NCBI GenBank assembly: GCA_041402045.1
Contig: JAWKSZ010000033.1
Span: 1 to 64,000, forward strand
Direction of reading: 5' to 3'
Length of the DNA stretch: 64,000 bases
DNA from: JAGQRJ01 sp041402045
GTDB taxonomy: Bacteria; Planctomycetota; J058
A program made the position numbers and the translations under genes. Position 1 is the stretch's first letter. The number at the start of each line of letters is the position of its first letter. The notes beneath the pieces were generated by a model, which saw only the letters and a program-made list of their open reading frames with translations, ran no database searches and had not been told where the DNA came from. This document shows, piece after piece, positions 42,843 through 54,436 of the stretch.

Positions 42843-45199
42843 TTGGACGAGCCCCGCGAGCGCTTCTTCTTGCTCTTGCGCTTCCCGCCCGAGCGAGGCG
42901 CGCCGGAGTCCGCGTCGCCCTTCGCCTCGTCGTCGGCGTCCTGCGCGTCCGCGTCGGCGTCCTGCGCGTCCGCGTCGGCGCCCTGCGCGTCCGCGTCGGC
43001 GTCCTGCGCGTCCGCGTCGTCGTCCTTCGCGTCCGCGTCCTGCGCGTCCGCGTCGGCGTCCTTCGCGTCCGCGTCCTGCGCGTCCGCGTCGGCGTCCTGC
43101 GCGTCCGACTTGCTCGAGCGGAACCGATCCAGGGCCTTGGCGGTCTTGCTGCCCGCGCCATGGGTCTCGGACGCCTCGTCCTTGGCCTTGGCCTTCGTCG
43201 GTACGCTGGGGACCAGAGGACGACCCGTCGGGCGCGGGGAGGAGGGCGCCTGGGGCTCGGCAGGGCTCGAAGCCGCGGCGGCCGCGGCCACCCGGGGGGG
43301 CGTGTAGTCGACGGGGGGGAGCAAGACGCGCCCCGCGCCGAGGACTTCGGCCTGCGCCGGGAGCGCGAAGCTCAGGCGCCCGTCGTCGTCCCGCGTCACC
43401 TCGAACTGGAGCTCGGGGCTGAGGCTCACGGCGTAGGCCGCGGGCAGCCGCACGCGGCGGCCCTGGACCTCGGCGCCCTCCGGGAGCGTGAGCTCGATCC
43501 AGCCGTCGGCCAGGAGCGCGTCGCGCACCCCCGCCCAATGGCGGACGTCCTGCTCGACCGGCCGCGGGGCGAGCTCGGGGTCGAAGGCCGCGGCGCGTGC
43601 AGGCCCGTAGGCGGGGGGGAGCCACACGCTCAGCCCGTCCTCCTCGCTCCCCATGGGGAGCTCGAGCTGCCAGCGCCCGTCGGGCAAGCGCTCGGCGACC
43701 ATCAGCGGCGGCGGCGGCCCGTCGGCCGAGAGGATCAGGGTCCCCGCGGAGAGCTCGGCGTCCGGCGGCAGCTCGAGGCACGCCCAGCCGTCGCGGTAGA
43801 CCACCTCGCGCACCCCGAGGTAGGTGTGCGTGGCCAGCTCCCCGCCGTGAGGGGCGGCGCCCGCGTCGGCGTGCTGGGGCACGCAGAAGCGCCCGTCCTC
43901 GCCCTTCGTGCTGCCCTCGGGGAGCGTGAAGGTCACGCCGTCCTCGCTGGCGAAGCACAGCGGAGGACGCCACCCGATCCGGCCCGCCGCGGCCAAGGGC
44001 ACGAACACCGCGCGGGTCTGCGGGTCGTAGCCCGCGCTCGCCGGCAGCGAGAAGCGGAGCTGACCCTCGGCGACCTCCGGCGGACGCGGCGCGGTGACGG
44101 TCCCGTGCCCGTCCAGCTCGGCGCGACCCACGACGCTCCCGTCGGAGAGCAGCGCCAGGCTCGTGGGCACGTTGGTCCAGCCCTCGGGCACCGCCGGCGC
44201 GAACACGAAGCCGCGGGCGACGTCGAACTCCACCGCCGGGTCGGGCTCGGCGTAGACCACGCAGTCCTCCGCGTAGGAGACGCGCTGGTACATGCGCCGG
44301 GTGCCCGTGGCCGCGGCCGCAGCCGGCGCCGCGCCCAGGTCGAGCTCCTCGCCCGCGAGCAGCTCCTCGGTCGGCTTGAGGTCGGCGAGCTCGTCTATGT
44401 CCGACGGAATGTCGACCATGGTCCGCTCGCCGACGAAGTCGTCGGCCTCGGCGGGGTCCCCGGCGTAGGGGTCGTCGAGGAGCGGAGGCCCGAAGGGGTC
44501 CGCCGCGCCCACACCGGCCTGGGCCTGCGGCTGCTGCGCGCCCCCGCCGCCCACCAGGAACGGGTTCAGCTCGTCGAGGGACTGATTGGGCTTGAGCCCG
44601 GCGAGGTGCGCCGGGGGAACCTGACCCGCGCCGCCCCCGCCGCCGAGGTCGTTGGCGTCGAAGCTGAACGGGTCCGCGCCGGCGTAGCCCGGCGCCATGG
44701 TCCGCTCCGCCCCGAAGGGCAGGTCGCCTGCCCCGGCGTAGCCGGGCGCCATGGTCCGCTCCGCCCCGGGCGGCAGGTCCCCCGCCCCGGCGTAGCCCGG
44801 CGCCATGGTCCTTTCCGCCCCCGGCGGCAAATCCCCCGCCCCGGCGTAGCCCGGCGCCATGGTCCTTTCCGCCCCGAAGGGCAGGTCGCCGTCGGCGTAG
44901 CCCGGCGCCATGGTCCGCTCCGCCCCGAAGGGCAGGTCGCCGCCGGCGTAGCCCGGCGCCATGGTCATCTCCGCCCCCGGCGGCAAGTCGCCGCCGTAGC
45001 CCGGCCCCGCGTCCTGGGCGTACTCGGGGACGAAGGTCCGCTCCGGATTGAAGTCGTCGGGGATCTCACTGGTCGAGGGGGTCGGCTCGGCGTCTTGATC
45101 GCCCTCCTCCTTGCCCCCGAACCAGCCGAACAGCCCGCCCTTCTTCTTGGGCTTGCCGCCCTTCTTGCTGTTGCCGCCGCCCTTCTTCTTGCGCGCCAT
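42839..45199 (-). CDS. Threonine-motif repeat protein with lysine-rich head and Asp/Ala tail, function unknown
   Basis: 786 residues, no signal peptide. The head is Lys/Gly-rich (MARKKKGGGNSKKGGKPKKK) with GGLFGWFGG. Residues 52-180 hold six near-identical TMAPGYAG units separated by GDLPFGAER or GDLPPGAER, with Thr79, 96, 113, 131, 149 and 166 spaced 17 or 18 residues apart. A degenerate ERTFVPEYAQ (Thr55) precedes them and GERTMVDIPSD (Thr260) follows. The centre has several beta-rich modules of about 60 residues ending in R-V-x-L-P-P/A-x-Y. The tail is an Asp/Ala/Gln repeat, then a basic end (GKRKSKKKRSRGSSK). ERTM-type threonines resemble kinase sites recognised by FHA domains. The gene overlaps both neighbours (TAATG with the FHA gene, GTGA with the endopeptidase). 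Confidence 0.8.
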   Translation of the reverse strand: MARKKKGGGNSKKGGKPKKKGGLFGWFGGKEEGDQDAEPTPSTSEIPDDFNPERTFVPEYAQDAGPGYGGDLPPGAEMTMAPGYAGGDLPFGAERTMAPGYADGDLPFGAERTMAPGYAGAGDLPPGAERTMAPGYAGAGDLPPGAERTMAPGYAGAGDLPFGAERTMAPGYAGADPFSFDANDLGGGGGAGQVPPAHLAGLKPNQSLDELNPFLVGGGGAQQPQAQAGVGAADPFGPPLLDDPYAGDPAEADDFVGERTMVDIPSDIDELADLKPTEELLAGEELDLGAAPAAAAATGTRRMYQRVSYAEDCVVYAEPDPAVEFDVARGFVFAPAVPEGWTNVPTSLALLSDGSVVGRAELDGHGTVTAPRPPEVAEGQLRFSLPASAGYDPQTRAVFVPLAAAGRIGWRPPLCFASEDGVTFTLPEGSTKGEDGRFCVPQHADAGAAPHGGELATHTYLGVREVVYRDGWACLELPPDAELSAGTLILSADGPPPPLMVAERLPDGRWQLELPMGSEEDGLSVWLPPAYGPARAAAFDPELAPRPVEQDVRHWAGVRDALLADGWIELTLPEGAEVQGRRVRLPAAYAVSLSPELQFEVTRDDDGRLSFALPAQAEVLGAGRVLLPPVDYTPPRVAAAAAASSPAEPQAPSSPRPTGRPLVPSVPTKAKAKDEASETHGAGSKTAKALDRFRSSKSDAQDADADAQDADAKDADADAQDADAKDDDADAQDADADAQGADADAQDADADAQDADDEAKGDADSGAPRSGGKRKSKKKRSRGSSK
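42925..43110. repeat. 18-bp-period repeat encoding the Asp/Ala/Gln tail
   Basis: GCGTCCTGCGCGTCCGCGTC recurs with small changes on the plus strand, encoding D-A-D-A-Q-D-A-D-A-K/D units of the minus-strand protein. Confidence 0.8.
44660..44990. repeat. 51-54-bp repeats encoding the TMAPGYAG units
   Basis: CGGCGTAGCCCGGCGCCATG recurs about every 51-54 bases on the plus strand (e.g. 44680-44700, 44730-44750). Copies differ at silent positions, for example GTCCGCTCC against GTCCTTTCC. Confidence 0.8.
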
Positions 45200-46362
45200 T
45201 AGCGGGCGGCCATTTCACACAGCCGCTCGAGCTCCTCGGCGGTCAGGTCCTGGACTCCGAGCTGCTCCAGGGCGCGCTCCTGCAGCGCGCGCTGACGCAC
45301 TTGGCGCAAGTGCGTCTCGAGGTCGTGCTCCACCCCCGGGACCTTGAGCCCGCGCAGGGGGACCACCGCGCCCTCGTAGCGCACCAACACCTTGCGGTCG
45401 ACCTCGGCCTCGATCGCGGCCTCGAGGCGCACGCGCAGCGCCTCGGGGAGGTCGAGGGCGGCCAGCGCCCGCGCGAGGTCGCTCCCCGACTGGGCGTCGG
45501 CGAGACGGTCGCGGGTCAGCGCGTCCTCGCGCTCGCGCAGCGCGTTGAGGTTCGCGCGGCTCGCCTCCAGCGCCGAACGCAGCTCTTCGCCGTCACGCTC
45601 GGCTTGCTCCTTGGCCGCCGCGACCTCGCGGTCCCGGGCCTCCTCGGCCTCGCGCACCGCCGCCTGCGAGCGCTCCTCGGCCTCCTCGACCTTCTGCTGC
45701 GCCTCGCGCTGGGCGGCCTCGAGCTTCTGCTCGGCCTCGCGCTGCGCGGCCTCGACCTTCTGCTCGGCCTCGCGCTGCGCGCCTTCGACCTTCTGCTCGG
45801 CCTCCTGGGCCTTGGCCTGGGCCTGGCTGACCTCGTCGCGCAGGCCCTGCTCCTGGCCCTCGAGCTCCTGGACCCGGGACTTGGCAGCCTGGGCCTCGCC
45901 CTGCGCGGTCTCGAGCTGTCGCCGCAGCTCGTCGGCCTGCCCCGAGGCGGCCTTGAGCTGCTCGAGCTCGCTCTTGGCCGCAGCCAGCTCGCTCTGGGCC
46001 TGGGAGAGCGCGGCGGGGTCGGCGCCCGCGGGGCCGGAGCCGCTGCCGGAGGCCGCCGCCGGGCGCTGGGTCCAGAACTTGACGTAGGTCGCCTGCCCCA
46101 GAATGAACACGGCGCGATCGGCGAGGGGCACGGTGCTCCCTGGCGCGGTGCGCTGCATGTTCACGATCGTGGCCGGGCTCATGGCGTTCAGCCAGAACTG
46201 GCCGTTCCCGGGGTAGATCTTGCAGTGCTGCGCGTCGACGCCCGGGTCCTGGACCTTGATCTCCACGCCCTGGTCGCCGCTCCCGAGGGTCAGGGTCGCG
46301 GCGGGGTCGAGGTCGGCGAACTCCTGGTCACGGGAGCCCGTGAGGAACTGAATGCACGCCAT
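45199..46362 (-). CDS. FHA-like domain protein with long coiled coil
   Basis: 387 residues, cytoplasmic. Residues 1-100 fit a divergent forkhead-associated fold: MACIQFLTGSRDQEFADLDP, GVEIKVQDPGVDAQHCKIYP and LADRAVFILGQATYVKFW. The usual GR and SxxH residues that contact phosphothreonine are changed (GSG, DAQH), so phosphopeptide binding is uncertain. Residues ~115-330 are an almost pure coiled coil (QSELAAAKSELEQLKAASGQ; AQREAEQKVEAAQREAEQKL). A C-terminal globular tail has VDRKVLVRYEGAVVPLRGLK and EHDLETHLRQVRQRALQERA. Start and stop are shared tightly with neighbours: two bases after the small gene and a one-base overlap with the repeat protein. Confidence 0.78.
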   Translation of the reverse strand: MACIQFLTGSRDQEFADLDPAATLTLGSGDQGVEIKVQDPGVDAQHCKIYPGNGQFWLNAMSPATIVNMQRTAPGSTVPLADRAVFILGQATYVKFWTQRPAAASGSGSGPAGADPAALSQAQSELAAAKSELEQLKAASGQADELRRQLETAQGEAQAAKSRVQELEGQEQGLRDEVSQAQAKAQEAEQKVEGAQREAEQKVEAAQREAEQKLEAAQREAQQKVEEAEERSQAAVREAEEARDREVAAAKEQAERDGEELRSALEASRANLNALREREDALTRDRLADAQSGSDLARALAALDLPEALRVRLEAAIEAEVDRKVLVRYEGAVVPLRGLKVPGVEHDLETHLRQVRQRALQERALEQLGVQDLTAEELERLCEMAAR

Positions 46363-46364
46363 GC

Positions 46365-46724
46365 TCAGCGTCCTTCCTTGACCGCCACGAGCAGCGCCGC
46401 GCGCTGCTCGGAGCTCAACTCGGTGATCCCCGCGTCCCGCAGCGCGCGCGCGCGCTCCTGGTCGCGGCGCAGCTTGCGCAGCGCCTCGAGCACCGTCGAG
46501 TCGGCGCCCGCCGCCTCGACCTCCGCCAGGCTGAAGCGCTCGCCGCGGTCCGCCTCCAGCGCCGCGTCGACCTCCGCCGGGACCAGGCGGGTCAAGCGCG
46601 GGATCGCCGCCGTAGGCAGCGGCAGCTCCGCCAGGCGTCCGGCGAGGTGGTGTCCCGCGAGCACCGAGGGAGCGCCAGCGCGGCGCCCCGGGGTCCGGGA
46701 GTCTTGGGCGGTCGTCGAGCTCAC
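46365..46724 (-). CDS. Small helical protein leading the FHA operon, function unknown
   Basis: 119 residues from GTG 46724 (SSTTAQDSRTPGRRAGAPSV after the start). It has no signal or membrane segment; the body is helical (VPAEVDAALEADRGERFSLA; TVLEALRKLRRDQERARALR; ELSSEQRAALLVAV). The C-terminal segment 'AGITELSSEQRAALLVAVK' resembles 'LGVQDLTAEELERLCEMAAR' at the end of the downstream FHA protein, suggesting a shared small helical motif. No family recognised. Divergent from the large kinase gene. Confidence 0.6.
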   Translation of the reverse strand: MSSTTAQDSRTPGRRAGAPSVLAGHHLAGRLAELPLPTAAIPRLTRLVPAEVDAALEADRGERFSLAEVEAAGADSTVLEALRKLRRDQERARALRDAGITELSSEQRAALLVAVKEGR

Positions 46725-46875
46725 GAGCGGGCCTCCTGCGAGGGTGGCGGTCCGGCGCCCGAAGGCACCGACCGGCGGCTAACGCTTTACCAGTCTGGGG
46801 TTCCTCGGCGCCACGCGCAACCCTACCCCGGCCGGGGCTCGACGCCAGAGGCGTGAGCCTGGCGCCCCTGACGGG

Positions 46876-46881
46876 TAGGCT
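46876..46881 (+). promoter_or_regulatory. Candidate -10 element of the TPR kinase gene
   Basis: TAGGCT in GGGTAGGCTGG, 34 bases before the GTG at 46916. Confidence 0.33.
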
Positions 46882-46915
46882 GGAGCCGTGAACGCAGCAG
46901 CAGGCTAGGCGCGAG

Positions 46916-49846
<2,931 letters not shown>

Positions 49847-51493
49847 TCAGAACCCGTCGGGGGCGGGGGGCGCGGCCCACTCCTCCCAGATCGTCTCGGG
49901 GTAGGTCTGCGAGCGGCGGGCCCTGAGCCCGAGCTGCACCCAGGGACGCGGGCCCCACATGGCCACCCCGGGGACGTGGAAGCGGTAGGCGCCCGAGCCC
50001 GCCTCGCCCAGGGACACCGCCTCCACGAGCTGCTGCCCGGGGAAGCGCGCGCGGCAGAGCACCTCCCACCCCGGCGGGACGTCCCGGTCGGGGATCGCGA
50101 CGAGCTGCAGCTCGGGGTGGTCGGCCTGGTCGTCGAGGGCGAACAGCCGGGGGAGGTCGACCTGGGCGCGCGGCGCGTCCGCCGCGGCCTCGATCGTGCG
50201 CAGGACCGTGAGCTCGAGCGCGTCGACGTCGATCCGCAGCCGGCTGAGCACGTGGGGCCACTGGACGCCCGCCCGCGCGGCCTCGAGCAGCCGCGGGAGC
50301 ACCTCCTCCCCCGCGTGCTCGACGAGGGCCGCGACCCACACCTCGCCCAGGGTGCCTACCACCTGGACGCCGCGCTGCTGGTCGAGGGTGGGGAGGTCGA
50401 ACAGCTCACCCAACGCGAAGGGGTGGCGGGCGTGGGCGACCGCGACGTAGACCCGCGAGGGGAGCGGGTCGCCGTCGGTCGCGCGCCAGGTCGCGTAGCG
50501 CACGAGGCCCTCGCGCAGCGGGAGCCGCGGGTCGAGGGGGCCCAGCTCGCCCAGCCGCCGCTCGAGCAGCTCGCGCGCGGTCTGCTCGGCGAGCTGGCGC
50601 GCGGGGGAGGGGCCCGCGTCGAGGCGCAGGCGCCCGGGCCCCGCAGGGGCCGAGGGGGGTACGAGCACGTAGTCGCGCGGGGGCGGCGCCGACTCGCCCA
50701 GGAGCGCGGCGACCCGCGCGGGCACCTGCTGCAGCTCGGGGAGCAGCGCGCGGACCTCGGTCAGCGCGCCGGCGGGGGCGCTGAGCCCGATCCCGCTGTG
50801 GAGCACGGTGACCTGGCCCTGCACGAAGCGCGGCTCACCGACCGCCGGCTCCATGTGCCGCAGCCCGAGGGCCAGGGTCAACAGCGCGGCCAGGGTCCAC
50901 GCGTGGCGCGAGAACGGCCCGCGGGTCGCCGGGTGGACCAGCCCCTGCAGCGCGCCCTGAGAGGGGTCGGCCAGGGTCGCGCGCGCGAGGGACCAGCCCG
51001 CCAGCGCGACCCCCGCCGCGACGGCCCACGGCGCGGCCACGAACTCCGCGGGGAGCTCTCCGACCGCGAGCGCCCCGGCGAGGAGCAGCGGGGCGGCGAG
51101 GGCCCGCCACGGCGCGAGCCACAGCGCGGCTCCCCAGCCCAAGACCGAGAGCCCGGCGCTGTCGACCAGGCCCTGCCCCGCGTAGCTCGCTCCGCAGGCG
51201 AGGGCCAACGCGGCGGGCGCGAGCGCCCCGGCGCGGGCGAGGAACACGGCGTGGGGCGAGAGCGGGAGGCTCGCCAGCCAGCCGTCGAGGGCGCGGGCTG
51301 GCTCGGAGCCGCGCAGCCGCGCGGCGAGCACGAGCAGCACGACCACCCCGCCCAGGGGCACGAGCAGCGCGCGCTGCGACGCGGGGATCCCCTCCAGGGC
51401 CGCGCCGCCGAAGGCGCCCCAGCCCAGGGCCGCGAGCGGCCCGATCCAGCCCAGCCGCGTCAGCTCCAGTCGAGTCAGCGCGCCGAGGCTCAC
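49847..51493 (-). CDS. Membrane protein of an ABC-type operon (permease-like with large soluble part)
   Basis: 548 residues from GTG 51493. The N-terminal ~210 residues contain about six hydrophobic segments (IGPLAALGWGAFGGAALEGI; LVPLGGVVVLLVLAARLRG; ALAPAALALACGASYAGQGL; LAAPLLLAGALAVGELPAEF; WAVAAGVALAGWSLARATLA; AWTLAALLTLALGLRHM). The C-terminal half is soluble (VLHSGIGLSAPAGALTEVRA; RLPLREGLVRYATWRA) and has the look of a gluzincin-like insert without a visible HExxH. It overlaps the next upstream permease by GTGA. The pair plus an NBD resembles ABC-2 export systems; substrate unknown. Confidence 0.68.
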   Translation of the reverse strand: MSLGALTRLELTRLGWIGPLAALGWGAFGGAALEGIPASQRALLVPLGGVVVLLVLAARLRGSEPARALDGWLASLPLSPHAVFLARAGALAPAALALACGASYAGQGLVDSAGLSVLGWGAALWLAPWRALAAPLLLAGALAVGELPAEFVAAPWAVAAGVALAGWSLARATLADPSQGALQGLVHPATRGPFSRHAWTLAALLTLALGLRHMEPAVGEPRFVQGQVTVLHSGIGLSAPAGALTEVRALLPELQQVPARVAALLGESAPPPRDYVLVPPSAPAGPGRLRLDAGPSPARQLAEQTARELLERRLGELGPLDPRLPLREGLVRYATWRATDGDPLPSRVYVAVAHARHPFALGELFDLPTLDQQRGVQVVGTLGEVWVAALVEHAGEEVLPRLLEAARAGVQWPHVLSRLRIDVDALELTVLRTIEAAADAPRAQVDLPRLFALDDQADHPELQLVAIPDRDVPPGWEVLCRARFPGQQLVEAVSLGEAGSGAYRFHVPGVAMWGPRPWVQLGLRARRSQTYPETIWEEWAAPPAPDGF

Positions 51494-53130
51494 GGGACCA
51501 CCACCACCTGCCAGCCGGCGAAGCGCTCGCCCTCGGCGGTGCGCAGGCCGAAGCCCAGCCAGCGACGCCCCCGGTCGAGGGGGCCGGTGCGCCACGGGTC
51601 GAGGTCCGTCGGGCCCTCGACCCGGTCGTAGACCAGGGGGATCCGCTCGGGGTCCTGACACGGCGCGGAGTAGACCACGAGGGTCCCCGGCTCGGCCGGG
51701 GGCTCGAGCACGAGCCGGCGCTCGGGGTCCCAGGACCAGGCGGGCGCGCGGAAGGCCCGGTGCTCGGCCCGGACCTCGCGCGCGCCCGCCTCGAAGGCGG
51801 CGAGGTCCTGGGTGAAGCCCCCGCTGGCCCAGGCCTGACGGAAGGGCTGGCCCCAGCGCGCGAGGAGCGCCGGGAGGTCCGACGGCTGCGCGCGCGAGAG
51901 GAGCCAGGTCGCGAGGGCGCGGGCCGCGGGGTCGCCCAGGCGGCGGCGCACCTCGCCCCAGCGCTCGGTCCAGGCGCCGGCCAGCAAGCCCTCGGCGGCG
52001 AGCAGCGCGCACGCCGCGCGCGCGCTGGCTTCGTCGGGCGCCTCGCCCGCGAGCGCCCAGCCCGGGTAGCCGTCGCGCAGGAGCGCCCAGCCTCCCCGCG
52101 GAGCCGGCTCGAGGCGGTCGAGGGCCGCGTGCAGCAGGTCGCGCTGCAGCGCCGAGGGATCGAACCCGGCCAGGAAGTCGACCCGGGCCAGGACGCGCTC
52201 GCGGGTGGGGCTGACCTCGAGGGACGCGCCCCCGCCGTGCTCGATCGCGACCTGCGGCGGCGTCAGCTCCGGCGGCAGGAGCCCGAGGGCCGCCGACGCG
52301 AGGGAGGCGACCTGGCCCGACGCCTCCGGCGCCCGGCGCAGGTCGCGCACGCAGAGCTGGGCGTCGCCCAGGACCTCGCCGCGCAGCGGGAGGTCGACCG
52401 TCGGCGCGGGCAGCCCGTCGAGGGCCAGGGCGCCCACGACGAGGAACGCCCCGCGGTCGACCCAGGTCCAGCGCCCCCGCCAGTGGGCCGGCCCCCGCCC
52501 GCCGAACCCGGCGAAGGCCACCCCGGCGAGCGCGAACAGCCCGACCACGACGCCCCAGGCCGCGCCGCCCGCGGCGCCCTCGAGGGCCAGGTCCGCGCGC
52601 GCCAGGCGCAGGGGGTGGGTCGGGGCTTCGGTGGCCACGTGGGGCAGGAGCACGACGACCCCGAGCCCCGCGGTCCAGGCGTGGCGCCCGAGGACCGCGA
52701 CCAAGGTCGCGAGCCCGGCGACCAGACCGAGGAAGATCGGCGTCCCGCCGGGCACGGGGTCGTAGACCCCGGGCCCGAGCTCGAGGAGCGCGACGGCGCC
52801 CCGGTGCAGGAGCGCGCCCAACCCCAGGGGCACCCCGAGCAGGACCGCCCCCAGCAGGAGCTTGGCCACGTAGAGCCGCCCGAGACGCACGGGGTGCTGG
52901 CGCAGGAGCGGCCAGCCGTACTGCACCTCGCGCTGCACGAGGCGCTGCGCGATCAGGATCGCGGTCGGGGTCAGCGCGAACAGCACGAAGTCGGTCCAGG
53001 CTTCGCTCAGCGAGAGGCCCAGAGTCAGCGCGCGGTAGAGGCGGTTGGCGAGGTAGATCAGCCCCGCGACCACCGCGACCATGATCGGGAAGCTGCTCTC
53101 GCGCAGGTCCTTGAGCAGGATCGCGCTCAC
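51490..53130 (-). CDS. ABC-2-type permease-like protein with large soluble domain
   Basis: 546 residues from GTG 53130. The start VSAILLKDLRESSFPIMVAV resembles ABC-2 permeases (a 'LLxKDLRE' amphipathic start). About six membrane segments lie in the first ~240 residues (WTDFVLFALTPTAILIAQRL; LLLGAVLLGVPLGLGALLHR; GTPIFLGLVAGLATLVAVLG; WGVVVGLFALAGVAFAGFGG). The C-terminal ~300 residues are soluble and unlike any domain I recognise (VDFLAGFDPSALQRDLLHAA; ARALATWLLSRAQPSDLPAL). Its architecture parallels the downstream gene, so the two may form a heterodimeric channel. It overlaps both neighbours by four bases. Confidence 0.7.
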   Translation of the reverse strand: MSAILLKDLRESSFPIMVAVVAGLIYLANRLYRALTLGLSLSEAWTDFVLFALTPTAILIAQRLVQREVQYGWPLLRQHPVRLGRLYVAKLLLGAVLLGVPLGLGALLHRGAVALLELGPGVYDPVPGGTPIFLGLVAGLATLVAVLGRHAWTAGLGVVVLLPHVATEAPTHPLRLARADLALEGAAGGAAWGVVVGLFALAGVAFAGFGGRGPAHWRGRWTWVDRGAFLVVGALALDGLPAPTVDLPLRGEVLGDAQLCVRDLRRAPEASGQVASLASAALGLLPPELTPPQVAIEHGGGASLEVSPTRERVLARVDFLAGFDPSALQRDLLHAALDRLEPAPRGGWALLRDGYPGWALAGEAPDEASARAACALLAAEGLLAGAWTERWGEVRRRLGDPAARALATWLLSRAQPSDLPALLARWGQPFRQAWASGGFTQDLAAFEAGAREVRAEHRAFRAPAWSWDPERRLVLEPPAEPGTLVVYSAPCQDPERIPLVYDRVEGPTDLDPWRTGPLDRGRRWLGFGLRTAEGERFAGWQVVVVP

Positions 53131-54218
53131 TCGAACCTCACGCGGGCGGCGCGGGAGCGCGGCGCGGGCAACGCCTCGCCGACGACCGCTGCATACGCCT
53201 CGCCCAGGTCGAGCTCGCGCGCCTGGAGCAGGCCGGCGGGGAGCGGGTCGGGGGGGGTCCCGCGCGCGTAGAGCGTGGCCCCGCGCTGGTGCACGGCCAC
53301 GAGCTCGGGCGGCAGGGTCGGCGCCACCCCGGCGTCCGCCAGGCGGTAGGCGCGCAGCTGCTCGAGCAGCGAGCTCGCGGGCCCGGTGTAGCGCACGCGC
53401 CCCCGCGCCAGGATCGCGACCCGCGACGCGAGCGCGTCGAGGCCGTGGACGCGGCTGTCGGCGACGAGCACCGCCGCCTTGGTGCGCGCCTGCGCGATCG
53501 CCGCGAACAGGAGCTCGCGCCCCCAGTCGCCGAGGGCGGCGGGCACGTCCACGAGCACGAGCCGCGGGCGCATGCAGAACGCGGCGGCCAGCGAGACCCG
53601 CAGCCGCTGATCGAGGGGCAGGTCGTTGAGCCGGCGGTCGCGGTCGATCCCCAGCGCGTCGAGGAGCAGGAGGTAGGGCGGGGTGACCCAGCGCGGGTGC
53701 AGCCCGGCGAGGAAGCGCCCGAGGGAGGCGGCGTCCTGGCTGGGGTAGAACGTGGGGTCCGGGGGCACGTAGCCCACGAGCCCCCGGATCTTGCGCGCGT
53801 CCCGCGGGAGCGCGAGGTCGGCGACGGAGAGCGTCCCGGCCTGGGGGCGCTCGAGCCCGAGCAGCGCGCGCAGCAGAAGCGACTTGCCGGCGCCCGCCGG
53901 GCCGAGGAGCGCGGTGACCTCACCGTCGAGCAGGGTCAGGGAGGCGTCCTGGAGCGGCCCCAGGCTCAGGCCGGAGACGGTCGCCACCGGCTCAGGGGTC
54001 GCGGCCTCGGAGGGCCGCGCCTCCGACGCGCCCTCCGTGGCCGCCTCGGGCTCGGACGGGGCGTCCTCGACCTGGTCGGGCGCGAGGTCCCGCGCCTCGT
54101 CGTCCTCGGGCCCGGACGTGGCGTCCTCGGGCTCGTCGGGCGTGAGGTCGCGCGCCTCGTCGTCCTCGGGGGGCGGCGAGGGTGCGGAGTCCTGACGCAG
54201 GGGAGGGTCGGTGCTCAT
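53127..54218 (-). CDS. Degenerate ABC ATPase with acidic N-terminal extension
   Basis: 363 residues from ATG 54218. The first ~80 residues are an acidic, disordered-looking extension with a duplicated PEDDEARDLTPD motif. The ABC fold follows: VTALLGPAGAGKSLLLRALL is an intact Walker A. Other motifs are altered. The Q-loop reads VGYVPPDPTFYPSQ (Gln lost), the signature reads LPLDQRLRVSLAAAF rather than LSGGQ, Walker B reads RLVLVDVPAALG with Val where the catalytic Glu belongs, and the switch reads VLVADSRVHG without His. It may bind but not hydrolyse ATP. It leads the operon with two permease-like genes; no second NBD is present in it. Confidence 0.82.
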   Translation of the reverse strand: MSTDPPLRQDSAPSPPPEDDEARDLTPDEPEDATSGPEDDEARDLAPDQVEDAPSEPEAATEGASEARPSEAATPEPVATVSGLSLGPLQDASLTLLDGEVTALLGPAGAGKSLLLRALLGLERPQAGTLSVADLALPRDARKIRGLVGYVPPDPTFYPSQDAASLGRFLAGLHPRWVTPPYLLLLDALGIDRDRRLNDLPLDQRLRVSLAAAFCMRPRLVLVDVPAALGDWGRELLFAAIAQARTKAAVLVADSRVHGLDALASRVAILARGRVRYTGPASSLLEQLRAYRLADAGVAPTLPPELVAVHQRGATLYARGTPPDPLPAGLLQARELDLGEAYAAVVGEALPAPRSRAARVRFE

Positions 54219-54411
54219 GGCGCGAGGGGCCGAGTTTAGCCGGGATCGGCAGCGGACGCGCCCCAATTGCTCGGACGGGCGGTGTGACCGCGACGCGTCC
54301 GAGCCCGCGGCGCCCGTCCGCGCGCGGTCGATCCGTCGCAGGCGGCGCGGCGGCGGAGGCGGCCGCCGGGGCGAGGGGCAGGCCCCCATTCACGGGGCGA
54401 GGGCGGCCCTG

Positions 54412-54417
54412 TATCCT
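54412..54417 (+). promoter_or_regulatory. Candidate promoter of the acyl-CoA dehydrogenase gene
   Basis: TATCCT, 19 bases before the GTG, preceded 17 bases earlier by TTCACG. This is the best -35/-10 pair found by eye. Confidence 0.42.
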
Positions 54418-54436
54418 GCACCGCCTTGGAGGCCCC

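Noticed and set aside
46889..46909. Six-codon upstream frame (GTG...TAG) before the TPR kinase
   Set aside because: Very short, no ribosome site, and expected by chance; kept only as a note.
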